Counted from the first letter of the stretch, positions 49,635 through 61,954 are shown. The stretch: DNA of 64,000 nucleotides from Mytilisepta virgata (GCA_028015205.1 CM051519.1:40591979-40655978); one strand, 5' to 3'. Made by a program: numbers and translations. The notes: generated by a model from the letters alone, not told the origin.

Positions 49635-49671
49635 ATTATCTCCCTTCCACCAAATATACATGGGAGATAAT
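49635..49671. other. Perfect 10-bp-arm hairpin ATTATCTCCC/GGGAGATAAT
   Basis: The arms at 49635-49644 and 49662-49671 are exact complements around a 17-base loop. The GGGAGATAA word is shared with the ends of the MITE at 14594 (TCTCCCAT, GTTATCT). It may be a vestige of a related foldback element. Confidence 0.6.
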
Positions 49672-51694
49672 TTGGTTCTTTAGAGCTAAAACATGGCAGT
49701 TTTTATGATCTTCTCTGTGTAAAGAGACATACATGTGAAAGACTCATTTTTTGAAAAATCTTAATATGCATGTATTTATTCACGAAAGTAAAAATATTAA
49801 TTTCTTCTTCATATTGTTATTCCAAATCTTCCTCATTTGACATATAACAGATGTATGATTCTTTTCTTTTTCTGAAGTTTTCTGTGGCCTAACCAAACAG
49901 CTTTCACTGGTCAACTGTAGCTGATTGCTTAGATTATGAGTGGCTCCTTGCTCTAGGCAACACCATGACAACTTTCTATTACTATTTCATAAATTTTTCA
50001 GATGAGGTGTATCCCAATTGATGCATTCCTCATACCTTTCATTTTTTATTATTGAAAAAAAGTCCTTTACATAAAATAATAATAATTATAATGATTATAC
50101 TCACAATCATTATCACTTTTACTTTTCAATTTATTTCTTATCCTGAAAAACAAACATTCAATTCAGGTAAAATTTAATGACATCAATCTTAAAACAAAGG
50201 AAAGAAAATCTCACAGGATTAAAGAAACAATTAACGTCTAACTAATTTATAGAACAAATGCAACAAATGTTAAATACTATCAAATTAATACACTAGGACA
50301 ATAGAACAAATAAATGGAGTCTAAATTACCTTCAAATTAGAAACACATCCTACTGATTTTTTATCCTCTTTGTTGATGCGAGCTTACATATTCTAACAGT
50401 GGACAGTGTCCAACACAGAACAAAGAAATTCCAATACTCTGCACATATACACATAATATGCACATGCCGTTAATGCATAATTCCAATGTCAGCACAATAT
50501 GCCGATTTTCCCTATTGATTTTATTTTTAGCTCTCATATATTTCTATGACTTACATAAGAGCTGTGGGCGTGCAAAAGACAAAGGAATTCTTCATACTAA
50601 ACAACTGTAATTTGAATTTTTAAATGGATTACAAATGGCACTTTACTGAAATAAGATTGATTGTTTCAAAACTCGTGTTTTATTTCTAGTTGTGAAATCT
50701 CTAGAATTATCATACAGTCAGTCCATCAAGTATATTTCTTTTTCAAAAAAAATTTTAATTATAAAAATAGAAATGTTGTTTTAGTTATAGTACAATAATA
50801 CTATATATAAATAATAATCAAATCATGCAAAGCAAATTTGTATTAAAATTGAGATTTTTTTTTATATTTATGGATTTGTGGTTCAGAATTTTATATTTTG
50901 GACTTGACAAGAAATGCATAATGAACTTTCATTGCTTTATTTTGACTTAGGGTAACTATGACTGAATTTTATTTTTCTTAAAAGGGGGATAAGATGGACA
51001 AGAGGGATCACAGCAAGTGTTGTGTTGTGGGTTCAGTCTGATTAAACACAAAACAACCCCATCCTACTACCATATATTTGAAATTTCTGATGCATACCTT
51101 TATCCTTTCATTTCTACATCACTGGCAAAACTGGGGGAAAAAATGTCAATTTGACAGGAATGATAAAAATTGACTGCACATTACATTTTTGCCAATTTGC
51201 ATGGAACATGGATACTGACAACCTAGTTCACTGCAAACTAAATGAATGAAAATAACGCTTTAAAACCCTCATCATCATCTAGCAGGAAAGTATGGGCCTT
51301 GTTTTCATTTCTGACAACATTTTTTTGTTAAAGTTACAAATATTTTGCTGAATAAACAATATTTGTTTCCATATTTAACATAAGAAAATAATTCCTGAAG
51401 ACAAATTGTGGTATGAACTTCAAAGTACCTTTTTGACATATGTGTGGGAAGTGGAGACAACTCCTGCAATAATTGCTTAATCATGCGAGCGTTTGTATGA
51501 ATACAAATGGAACATGTCAGCATCATAAAACTTATGGGCCTTTGAAGCAGCCAAAAAAACATTGTTATCACCTTGTTTTACCCTTAGGAGGAAAATATAT
51601 AATAATAACATTATTACAAATAATTTACTCGTTATAAACAAGCTACACCTGTTCACATGTACTTTATACCTTTTAAGACTGTAGTTTTCATTAT

Positions 51695-51830
51695 GACGAT
51701 CTAGGTACCGTAGGTACTCGAGTAAAAGTCGATCCGCTTTTAAGTCGGATGCCCTTTTCAGCTTTAAAATATAAGGATTCAGTCTTGACCCTCCTATAAG
51801 TCGGTCTAAATTCGGACTTTTTTTTGGTAA
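51695..51830. mobile_element. Fragment resembling a DNA-transposon terminal region
   Basis: The stretch CCGTAGGTACTCGAGTAAAA is followed by repeated AAGTCG words (AAGTCGATCC, TTAAGTCGGATG, TATAAGTCGGTC). Ends of the form CTCGAGTATAAGTCGACC with a GTACCGTA-like border are ones I remember from animal DNA transposons; this is memory and unverified. It explains why the largest frame in the window (205 codons, minus strand, 51477-52094) looks partly protein-like. Confidence 0.45.
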
Positions 51831-53082
51831 TCCTGTTGTTACAAAACAACCCAATCTCAACAGGTATCCAAATCTAACACTTGCTATTTCTACAGTTTTT
51901 AGAAATTTTGGATTTGCTGAGATGTAAACAGCACTGAAAATAGTTTTTGATTGGACCTTAAAAGTGGACAGAAAAATCTTGCAAGGTAGTTTCTTCCATA
52001 TTATCAAAATAAAGAAGTAGATATCTGGGATAACGGCAATGAACATATAGTAGTTTAGGACAAAAATAACTTTATTTAATATGTTTTTTCCCAATGTGCA
52101 AAATCAAACAAAATAATCACCAAGCATAGTAGTCTGTAAACTATATAAATTGAGTCTCTATAGAATCTTACATAAACTTTCCCACATTTTCTGTTTTTAT
52201 TTTCTCTTATGACCATTACTAGTATAACACAGTGTAGTATTCTCCAAAGGCATGTCATATGTATGTAAAATGACCAGACAATTGTACTTTAAGGATATCA
52301 ATATATCAGACATTAATACAGCTAATCCCACTTTATACAAGATATTTATTTCTCTGTAAGACATAAACCTGACATTTTACTATCCAAATAATGCAAAATC
52401 TTAACAGGAACACAAAGATTCTCTGTGCTCTGAACTACCACCGATAATATTCCAACAATTTTTTTTATCATCCTCCATGACCATGCTGATAAACTAGACA
52501 TAGAGATAATCCTTTAAACTGTAAAGTCAGCAAATCATGTCAAGACCTTCATCATAAAAGGCTGACATTCTTTTCTCCACCCCTGGTGACGAACTTACTG
52601 CAAACTTATAATTATAAGTACTCGAATTGCTTTTTAAATGCTTAATATCACATTGAGTTGACAATTCGTTTGTAGTACAAATAATAACCCCAATACACAA
52701 AACTAATAATTTAATGACTAAACAAGTCTAGCACAGATTTTTCATGTTTGAAATTTTTGGACCGACTATCCTCAATAGATCATACCTACACAATAGTAGA
52801 GAAGATATAATTTTTTTTCATCCTTTTAATGTTTCTTTGTATGAAAAGATAATGTTTTTAATCTTTTATATTGCAGATTGACCTGAAAAATTATTTTATA
52901 CAAGTTAATGTGATTCACGTTCTGACTTGATAGACAATTTATAAGAAAAGAAATATGTTAATCAGCATCAATTTGAATATATATCTTACAAGACATACCA
53001 CTTTTCTTTCAAAATTTCTAAGCTGATTACTTTTTAGTATTAACAGGGCCGTATGCAGAGGATACAAGATTATAGGTTAGAT

Positions 53083-53340
53083 CAACCTCCCAAGTCAGGG
53101 TTTTGTATCCACCTTCGTTCCTAAAAACCCCTGAAAAATCACACATTCATATTTTGCGGGTCGGAAGTGAACGATTTTCATTTGTTCTTCTCAAAGTCAC
53201 AAGAGAATCCATTTGCGTCATAGGTAGAATTATCTCGGTCACACACCAGGTGGTGATATGTTCCACCCGCAAAATATGAATGTGTGATGTCAGGGGTTTG
53301 TAAGAACGAACATGGACAAAAAACCCTGAATTGGGAGGAT
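53083..53340. mobile_element. MITE with ~78-bp inverted ends
   Basis: The left arm (to 53161) and the reverse complement of the right arm (53266-53340) agree at about 67 of 78 positions. Shared blocks are CCTCCCAA, TCAGGGTTTT, TTCGTTC, AACCCCTGA and a perfect 25-base run ending GCGGGT. GTTAGAT stands on both sides (53076-53082, 53341-53347), a likely 7-8-bp target duplication, which suggests a hAT- or Mutator-type relative. The ~105-bp interior is non-coding. High arm identity suggests fairly recent origin. Confidence 0.85.
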
Positions 53341-54603
53341 GTTAGATGTGCTCAATATTAAAATATTGTCACCGAGCCAAGTGAGACTCAACAATTTTAG
53401 TATTTTATGGACCTTGTCAATTCTTTTTGCAGAAAAAATTTAAGGTTTTTTTTTACAAATTTCTGTCAACTTTATTGTCTGAATCTGCATCTCACAGTTT
53501 GGGTTGTTGGTTTGTGTAAAGATGTTAAAAATTTAATTCTAAAAACATTAAATTTATATCAAATTTAAAAATTTAAAAAAAAAAAAAATGACTTTACTAA
53601 TTTATTAAAAATATTGAAGGCAAAATTTTCCAAAATTCTGCTTTCTAAAAATCTTGCTAGCTTAACTGTTGAATTTGTTTTTGAATTTCATAACAAATAT
53701 GTGAAAAGAAAATACTGTTAAATATTTCACTACTTTCAGCCAAAAAGCTTTGCTTCCATCCAACCCTACCCTGTTCATAACCACCACTCTGTTTTCACAT
53801 CCTTGTATTAAAGAACACAGATGGACTGAGATTAATTCCCCCAAAATTCCAAACTTCATATCATATGTCCAATTATTAAATACTTAAACAACTTCTAATC
53901 TACAAGTCATCATGTCCATTTCAAGATGGCAGCCATCTGTCAATTAGGTGTACATTTCAACAAATTAGAAATACATATGATTATGACAAATAGGTGTACA
54001 ATTCTGATATTACACAGATTGCTTTTCCCCTTTTAGTTTCCATGATAAGAAGATTCGAAGATAAAAATTATCTAAATCTTATATCATATCATATTTACTA
54101 ATACCATTATTAGCCATTGATTATAAGCAGGTCATATTTCTAGTTATGAAACAAGAGAAATAAATTGCAATTGATTCAAAATAAATTGCCACACATTAAA
54201 TGTATTCAATTTCTTCATAAAATTTTAAAAGGCGAGGAAATTTACCTGGGATCTTCCAGTATAATTTTTCAAAAGCCATACAAGTACTTTGGTCTTGTCT
54301 TTCAATGCCCTTTTCACATCTTAAAACTGGAGTCCTAACTGGGACACCTGAAAAGACATTTTATTTTCAAATGACTTGTGGTTTGGACAAATTTAAAAAC
54401 AAAGAATATATGTGTTCAATGGACACTGTGCCCTGCTTCCAAACAAACAACTAAATCATTTTCAGTCAATCGTGACATTGAGGTCACACCTACCTTTTGA
54501 TCTAAATTTTGAATAGATCCAATCTTAAGTATTTAGTGACAATTTAAAGTTTAATGTTGATATGACATCTATTTAGGCCCACAAAAATGATACATGTGTT
54601 TCC

Positions 54604-54615
54604 ACTAACATGATG
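54604..54615 (+). repeat. Target-site duplication, left copy
   Basis: ACTAACATGATG, repeated exactly at 54884-54895 on the other side of the SINE. Confidence 0.92.
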
Positions 54616-54625
54616 GGGGCCTCGG

Positions 54626-54636
54626 TGGCCGAGTGG
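54626..54636 (+). promoter_or_regulatory. Internal Pol III A box
   Basis: TGGCCGAGTGG fits the A-box consensus TRGYNNARNNG exactly. It drives transcription of the SINE together with the B box at 54695. Confidence 0.85.
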
Positions 54637-54694
54637 TCTAGGTAGTTCGTCATGACTACTACTGATCACTAGCCTGTCAACGCTGGGGTTGTGA

Positions 54695-54703
54695 GTTCGA
54701 ATC
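54695..54703 (+). promoter_or_regulatory. Internal Pol III B box
   Basis: GTTCGAATC fits GWTCRANNC. A-box to B-box distance is about 60 bases, normal for type 2 Pol III promoters with a long-armed tRNA ancestor. Confidence 0.85.
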
Positions 54704-54883
54704 TCACCTGTGGCGGGGTGTGTTCGACTCCGATCTTAATTGACAAGGATTGCCAATTTTCCTACCGAAGGTCGGTGGTTCTCTCCGGGTACTCCGGCTT
54801 CCTCCACCAATAAAAACTGGCCGCCGCGAAATGGCCAAAATGTGCTGAAAACGGCGTTAAACCCCAACTAAACAAACAAACAA

Positions 54884-54895
54884 ACTAACATGATG
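54884..54895 (+). repeat. Target-site duplication, right copy
   Basis: Exact second copy of ACTAACATGATG following the (AAAC) tail. Confidence 0.92.
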
Positions 54896-54899
54896 ATAA

Positions 54900-57800
54900 A
54901 ATTTAGGGTCGGTAGGTAGGCAAATTTAAAAAAAATTAGGGTCGGTCGAGTTAGCAGAAACACATATATTTTTTTTTTGGCCTTACCATTAAACTACCTT
55001 CAATCTAAACTTAACCTAAAGTGGGACATAGTTGTACAGACACAAAGACCGAAACCCTGCCAACGCAGGCTGGGCATAATAATCCTTTGTTTCTGGTAAC
55101 ATGCTCTAGTGTCAGTGGGCACACATATAAGAACATGTAAAACTTTTTACATATGTTATGTTGGGGCTTCTCCTGACCTTCACATAATGCATGCTCAAAA
55201 AGGGACTTGGGTATTTACAATAATGGTCAGTTTGGTTACCTCAAACAGGATTTTTTTTTTAATTTGGCTTTGTCACTTTACTTAAAAAGTAAGTCTAAAA
55301 AGACTATTTGCAATGCTAACTCCTACATGCAGTCACAGGTCAAATGGATCTCCAGGAGCCATCCAATAACATATATTTCATTGAAATAATCAGTACTGTG
55401 AAAGTATATCATGCAATAAATCCTAAAGGATAATTATGGTCAATGTCTTTCCCAAATCAAGACATACTCATTGACATACGAAATTGTTGAAACCTCAAAA
55501 TTTTGTAGTCAAATGATTTGCCTAGTGGTAATGACAAACTAACTTCAAGTACATGTATATCAAATTAATGATCATGGTATTAATGTACATTAGTTATTCA
55601 AACATATACTTCTAGAGGATAGTAATTCATAATAAAAAAAACTAATAAAAAGTCATGGGAAAGATGAAAATATGACATGGGAAAAATTTTCTTGATAAAA
55701 AATGCAGTAACTCCTAGTTCTAATTACTGATTTTCTTTTTCAAAATACAGTTTACTGCAACCTTATCCATAAATCTTCTATTCATGCTACTTTATAAATT
55801 GATCAATTTTTATTTTTATGAATGAGAAACAGTCAATAATCTTCAATATTATAAAACTGAAATTTTCTATGCCAAATTTGAATCTTTCATTAAATTTAAT
55901 TTCATTTAAATGTCTGCACTGTAAATAATTTGAATTCACGACCTTCCGGAATTCTTATCAAACAATAAATTTTCTTCTCTGAAAATTATTAAAGGAGTCA
56001 GCGTTTTCATTTTTGAAAATCTGTAGTCGGATGTTGCATAATGGCAAATCCAACTGTGTGCCTTCAGCTGTTTTTTTTCAAAAGACCAAGTAAAAGGGAC
56101 TATCTAGCACCCCAATTAATTCTATTAAATATTGACAGAATAATTGTCAATAAATGTTGAACAGGGTGTCTATTTACTGTCAATTACATTTGTATACCAA
56201 TTCAGTAAACTTTTATTCAAAAGCCGAGTAGTTTTCAATTGGATAAAAAGAAACTTGTTAATTTCACATTCTGTTGTGTTGTTTTCTCTATAGGGTGACA
56301 ATGGGCCCTTTAATACCTACCCGAAACTGTTATAAGCTGTCTAGAGACAGATCGCTTGTTATAATAAAATTTCTGCTTTAGCATTGGTTCATGAAAAACC
56401 ATTTCTGACACTTTGTGTTTTTATTTATTCACACAAACAGTACGTGTGCCTATCAGGCCACCAGGCATGGTCGTGTGTTTGTCACCTGCCCCACCTGTTA
56501 GTTACACAAGTATAAATCAAAGCGATTGTTACGGTATAACATTAATACACAATTTGCTTAAGTTTGGAAAAAACTCTAAAACGATAAGGTCGTTGTAAAA
56601 CACCTGCCCTTCTATTTTTTGCCGTATGTCTACTTTCGACAGACCTAACCCGAGGCAAAGAACGAACACCAAATAAAATCATTAATATTCATATTCCATG
56701 ATCAAAACAAATTATTCAGCTTAAATTTTATAGCCTTATTCACCTTTACAAATAATCAATTTATACCCAAGCCAAAAGCAAAGTTAAAAATCCAAATAAC
56801 ATCAAAATTATTTTGCATTTTTTTTTTTTCTAAAGCTTTTTTGTACAATTTAAAAAAAAAAAAATTTTTAATTTCAATGTTTTATTAAAATTAATTCAAT
56901 ATCATTCAGCCTGTTCCATTAAAAAATTTAGTAATATCTAATTAACCTCTCTAACAGCTGATAGGGAACCATAGACCAATAATTATTACTGAGAATGTCT
57001 TCAAAAATTGTCTACCTTCCTTAAATCAAAACGAGCAAGTTTACTCATATCTCTATTATTTTTTTTTTACTTATCTGCTCAATGTAAAATTATGTGTTCT
57101 TAAATCACATTGTGTATGTTCAAGCAGTCTGAATTTTAGCTTGAAATTTGAATACTGTACAGATTTAACATTTCCAGACACTTTATGAATGAAAATATTG
57201 TTCACTCTTTCATTTTGTAGACAAACTGTTGTTATACTCTTTTTATACCAAAATATTGAATACAGTGGATTGTATCTCTATATTTCAAATGCAAATCAAG
57301 TACTTGTGAATTCTAATTTTATTTCAATTTTATTCAAATGAGGGTCATATTTAAACACTAGACCACAAGTAAAGTTTCACCTTTCCTGCTTTATGTATTG
57401 GCAGATGTAACAATTGGGTTATGTATGAAAAACTATCTAGGAATTAAATGTACTTTTCTATAACAAATTAGTTTTAATTGTGCAATAAAAATGAAATTGA
57501 CATGACCTAGTATGTATATAAATTTCATATTGAAAAACTATCATAATGAAATACACCATGCATATAGCATGTCTTTTTATTTTTTAAAGGTCGGAGTAAA
57601 TTGCAGATTATTTTCAGGTGAAGAAAAATTGAACTTAAAACAAAATACATTTTAAAGTCATTATGTATAGGATACCATTTGCGTGTAGCTCTGAACTTCG
57701 ATGGTTTTGGCTTTCCAGTTTAGTCATTTTAGAATTTGAATCTTCAGCTTTCATATAGATAAGAAAGATAAATATTCGGACAAAAAACCATTTTTGGAGT

Positions 57801-59000
57801 TAGACTCTATTGCCATATCTATACAGATACTGTGAAATTAATCGGAATGTTAGAATGTTTATTTAACTCCTTGGTGCACCAGTTTTATTAAAAAAAAATC
57901 AGTTTTCAAAATTCTGCTTTTAAAAATAAGCTTTTAATTCCTTTTTTCAGAAAAATAAATAAGTCAATCAAAATATACTGGGCATTTTAAATTTGTCAAC
58001 TGGCAAAAACCATCCGACTGAGCTGATTGACACCTATGACCAAGGTCATTACTGCCCCCTTTGATGTGGATAACACTTTAGGATATCCCTATCAAATTGC
58101 ACCCTACAAATATTTGTGAAGACCCACTGTTAGATAACTAACAACCTGGAATGTGTTGGAAGGTCAGGTCATGTTGCCATTTTATTATTGATAATCTATG
58201 AAATTAAAAGCATTCTTTACATTCTTATTGACTGCACTAATTAATAATTGGTTAATACACATATTCTCAATTACATATTAAAACAAACAATTCTTAATTT
58301 CCTTCCACATCAAAGAGCTTTCAAAATAAGAGCTCCTTGCCTAAATAATATGCAAATTCAAAGATATTACACAATCTAAATTTTTTAAATATATTTTATC
58401 ATTTATTCAGCAAAAATCTGCAAAGGAAAATTTTGCTAAATATCAAATAAGCCTAACAGTGTAAGAAAAGGAGAAAATTGTACAAAAATGTTAACTTGAC
58501 CAACTTTCAAATAGTAGGGTTGAAAGGTCAAATTATTTAAGTAAAAGTTTCATCATAGTTTTTTCAAAGTGTGAAAAGTATGTCTAATTATTTCAAATAT
58601 TTGCAATTTACTGATACAAATAGTATGTCCTAACTACAATGTCTGGACTATTTGAGTATATTTAATTTCATTTCAATCGTAACAAATCTTGGTCAATATT
58701 TATTTACAGTTAATATTTACATATAATTTACATACAACTGTTAATCAACAATTAATCCACAATTTGGTTAATCTTTTGATGTGGTTTGTATTGTGTTAAA
58801 TGGGTTGAAATTGAAAGGAAACAATTTCAAATCACTTTTATGTGGTTTATCATACTACCTAACATGTTTCCTGGCTAAAAACAAATGCTACTTCAAAGGA
58901 TGTTTATAAAAAATTAACTGACCAATTAAATACATAAACATTAAACTCAACTATCATGAATGAAAATATTAAAAAATATAAATTGAATCAAAGCTCAAAC
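54900..59000. other. Gene-free AT-rich stretch
   Basis: No exon is called. Long A and T runs (for example 56819-56829 and 56852-56864) and unremarkable AT-rich DNA. At 58024-58070 a TGATTGACAC word, an everted TGACCAAGGTCA pair and CCTTTGAT (TCF-like) lie close together. Confidence 0.4.
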
Positions 59001-59009
59001 TAAAGTCTC

Positions 59010-59340
59010 CTTATATATTCATTTGATAATTAGCAATTAAAATTAATTTAAAAAATAAATAAATTAGGCTTTGAAAATGATAATTAATTCATTGATTTCC
59101 TAGAGCCTACGTCATAATTGGATGAATGGTTTATTCATTACATTAATTACAATTCTTAAATAATTCTCTGATTTGGCTAATTAATTTATTTCTCCCAATT
59201 GGTTAGCTGACCCATGGCCTGCAAATGACATTAGATCATTGACATGTCAGTAAAATTGCTGACACAGCACACAGTGACCACTGCTGACCGTACACAAGAA
59301 AGGCAGGTCGAAAAGACTGCAACGGAAGGAAAGTCACCTT
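59010..59340. promoter_or_regulatory. Homeodomain-site-rich block, candidate conserved element
   Basis: An unusual density of TAAT/ATTA cores (AATTAATTCATTGAT, ACATTAATTACAA, GGCTAATTAATTTATT) is followed by a more GC-balanced part with CCAATTGG, TTGACATGTCAG and GCTGACACAGCA. Clustered homeodomain cores next to MEIS-like TGACA words are typical of developmental enhancers. AT-richness inflates TAAT counts, so conservation is the needed test. Confidence 0.22.
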
Positions 59341-60104
59341 TTTTTCATACAAAAAATTCAAAACAGGAAAAATCCCCTACAACTAGGTAAAAAAGAATCT
59401 TTCCCCAAACATGAAATCCAAGGAATGAATGTAGAAAGGGATGCAACTCTTTTACAAAAAACAGTTACAAACTCATATAAAGCGCTTAATAAACTACAGT
59501 TTGAAAGAATAACATAATGAGATGTATGTTTATTATGATGATTTTATTTAAAATATTAAACTGTTTCACAGAAATAGACATGAAAAATCAGACATAAAAC
59601 CCGGTACTAATCTGAGGCAGAAAAATTCCCATTTTTTAAAAAATTTCATATAGCTTGAAATGCATCAAGCCAAGATATTTTAAATAGTTATAGTTATTTC
59701 ATCCACAAATGTATTCGCTGAATAATTCAGAAATTTCTGCATACATTTATATATACAATCGAGAAATTGAACTAAAGATGCTTTTTGTAGTTAAAAAAAA
59801 TGTAATTTTATTCACAACCAAAGGAAGAAAATACACATTAAATATAAAAGCATTTCATTAATGTCTGTATTTTTAATACAAATAAATTTATGAATAAAAT
59901 TGCGTCTTCCAAAAGATTTTAGTGACGTAAATTAAGATATATAGTGCCTGGATGTTAAGCATCTGCTTCAACTATACTACACTGATTAATATGAACCAAA
60001 TATCAATAAAACTTGTATAAATGTAATTTTTTATGATGTTAATAAAAGATGAAAAATTCAAAAATAAGTCAAATAGAATCTATTATTAATGTGCTACCAG
60101 GCAT

Positions 60105-60260
60105 AAAATCTGATTGATTTTAGCTCCTTGTTTACAAGCTCGCAAAGTCATCAGCAATCAAAAGATCCAAGGTCTAAAAATTTTATGAAAATTAACGGAG
60201 ACAAGCTCTACAAGGAGACGTGTAATAAATAGCAGCTGCTCTTTATCTTTTCTGCGCCAC
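60105..60260. promoter_or_regulatory. Candidate regulatory block with forkhead word
   Basis: TTGTTTAC (forkhead core) at 60128-60135, ATCAAAAG (TCF-like) near 60158, and the exact 10-base palindrome AGCAGCTGCT (E-box CAGCTG) at 60231-60240 lie within 115 bases. Confidence 0.18.
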
Positions 60261-61324
60261 TATCATAAAAATGTGACAAAAAAGACATTAGAAATTCTGG
60301 AATGTCAAAATTATATTATATGCCCTTTTCTCTGTGTATTAGAAATTATTGATTCTGTAAAGCTTCATAATTATCCGATCCACGTGCCGCTGGAAATTAA
60401 AAGCCTTACAAAGTCACGCTTCCACAAGAAGATAAATATGCGGGTTGAACTCGTACCCTTTCCCTGCATTGCTCCAAGCAAGTTATTGGAGAATGCATGA
60501 ATAATTGCATTGAGTCACTTACAAAAATAAATGAAAAATCCATATAATTGAGGGTTTGAAACCTTTCTGAAAAGTTGTGTAATTACTGAAATTTAACCCT
60601 GCATACAGATAGCTTTAAAAAAAAATACTTGGATTGAAATCTGTCTATTTTTTTTCTACAGAAAATGTTATCAGGCCTGATAGAATATGATTTTTGTAAA
60701 AAAAAAAAAAGTAAAAAAAAACTGTAATTGTAGGTGATAGATGACTTTGAAAGTAAAATTCTATCTTGTCCTAATATTGTCTTTTAAACACATAACCAGT
60801 CCGTAACTTTGTTAGGAAACAATACCTTTTAATGTGAGAGATTAACTTATAATTCAGTAATTTCCTGTATAAGCTAATACTGCAGCATTAGGCACTAAGT
60901 ATCAAATCCATGGCTAACTTGTAAATAAGCAATCAATATTTATGAGGAAAAATATACAAAGTTATACCATTTACATTTACAGAAATTTTCTTTTTTTTAT
61001 AATGAAATCATGGCCAAAAAATATACTGTATTTATTAACATTGATTATACAATAAAATGGACCTAAAGGGAATAGTCAAAATCCAGGCAAGGTCAACTTT
61101 GGCAGTGTGCGGACCAAAATGGAGGATATGATTGTGTGAACTGTGTAAAAATGTTGAGTATGAATCTCATTTTTCTTTGATTGTAAGATAAGTTTGGAAC
61201 TGAGAAAACCTTTTCTTAAATATTATGAGAAAAATCCAATTTTAACTTCACAGGAAGATTAAAACTAATTTTAAGTTCATCAACACCCAAAAATATGGAA
61301 ACACTAATTTCTTTTATATTTCAG

Positions 61325-61380
61325 TCGTTAGAACTGAGAAATGGAGGCTGAAATCATGTATTTGTCCCTTTCGTTTGTGA
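61325..61380 (+). CDS. Candidate terminal exon, or LINE 3' remnant
   Basis: A strong acceptor (TTCTTTTATATTTCAG) is followed by two bases and a frame of 17 residues, VRTEKWRLKSCICPFRL, ending at TGA 61378-61380. AATAAA is at 61427-61432, giving a compact last-exon layout. Against this, the 3' part runs into TTTAATTGAATTGAAT, like the short tandem tails of some LINE retroposons, so it may instead be a truncated LINE end. The ORF is very short. Confidence 0.22.
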
Positions 61381-61426
61381 TGTGATGTATTTGTATTGCT
61401 ATAACCCACTGGGTATTTTTGTTTAC

Positions 61427-61450
61427 AATAAAATTTTAATTGAATTGAAT
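61427..61450 (+). terminator. AATAAA followed by TTGAAT-type tail
   Basis: AATAAA then TTTTAATTGAATTGAAT. It is either a poly(A) site of the exon at 61325 or the tail of a LINE-like insertion. Confidence 0.35.
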
Positions 61451-61954
61451 AATGGAACTAGGTGTTTCTTTTTTTAGATCACAAGGAAGAATGATAAATC
61501 AAACTCATTAGATATACACTTGAATTCTACGACATCCACACATGATATATACCTAAGTACATGAAGTCAAGCTGTAGCAGACATTTTCTTTTGAAAGTAC
61601 AATTTTATATCCATCTAACAACTCGGTTACACATATTGTGTAATTATTTCTAAATTATCATCTATTATGAAATTTACGATGACGACATTATAAGCTATAA
61701 CTTCCAATCACAAAGTGTGATAATGAAAACTTTGAAACGATTTAAATTATTAAAATGTTGTATCGAAATAAATCAAAACAACTGAATCAGAAAAACAACA
61801 ACAGATTGGCAATATGAGGGGGTAACACACGGCACATAGTTCAAAGCATTGGCAAATATTGCTTATTCATATCATGTCTCCAAATTTGTCATTATGTAAG
61901 TTAAGTAAAGGTGACAGTTTGCAAGCCACAAAAAGTAATACACTATAGTTTTTG

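Larger units (their letters stand above)
47490..51690. other. Gene-free stretch
   Basis: No supportable exon. It contains an E2F-like site (48076), a short tandem duplication (49335-49409) and a hairpin (49635-49671). The 81-codon frame at 49308-49553 is produced partly by that duplication. Confidence 0.4.
54616..54883 (+). mobile_element. Intact tRNA-derived V-SINE (RUDI-like)
   Basis: A 268-bp element with a tRNA(Ser/Leu)-like head: an exact A box TGGCCGAGTGG at 54626-54636, a T-arm GTGAG-loop-CTCAC at 54691-54707 and a B box GTTCGAATC at 54695-54703. A second B-like site, GTTCGACTC, lies 27 bases on. The core contains CTCCGGGTACTCCGGCTTCC, close to the central domain of the V-SINE superfamily. 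The 3' end reads GCGTTAAACCCCAAC then TAAACAAAC units. Pol III should transcribe it, and mobilisation would need a partner LINE. The perfect 12-bp duplication and kept CpGs indicate a recent insertion. The specific name RUDI (a molluscan V-SINE) is from memory. Confidence 0.93.

Noticed and set aside
51477..52094. 205-codon minus-strand ORF as a protein-coding gene
   Set aside because: Composition is Ile/Phe/Tyr/Leu-rich as expected from AT-rich DNA, no domain is visible, and its best-looking part overlaps a transposon-like AAGTCG-rich fragment.
53575..53590. Poly(A) run as a retroposon tail
   Set aside because: No recognisable element body upstream and no target duplication; homopolymer A runs are common throughout.
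54616..54707. Functional tRNA(Ser/Leu) gene
   Set aside because: It has A and B boxes and a T-arm but no complete acceptor stem or proper anticodon arm, and it is joined to a SINE core and tail with target duplications; it is the SINE head.
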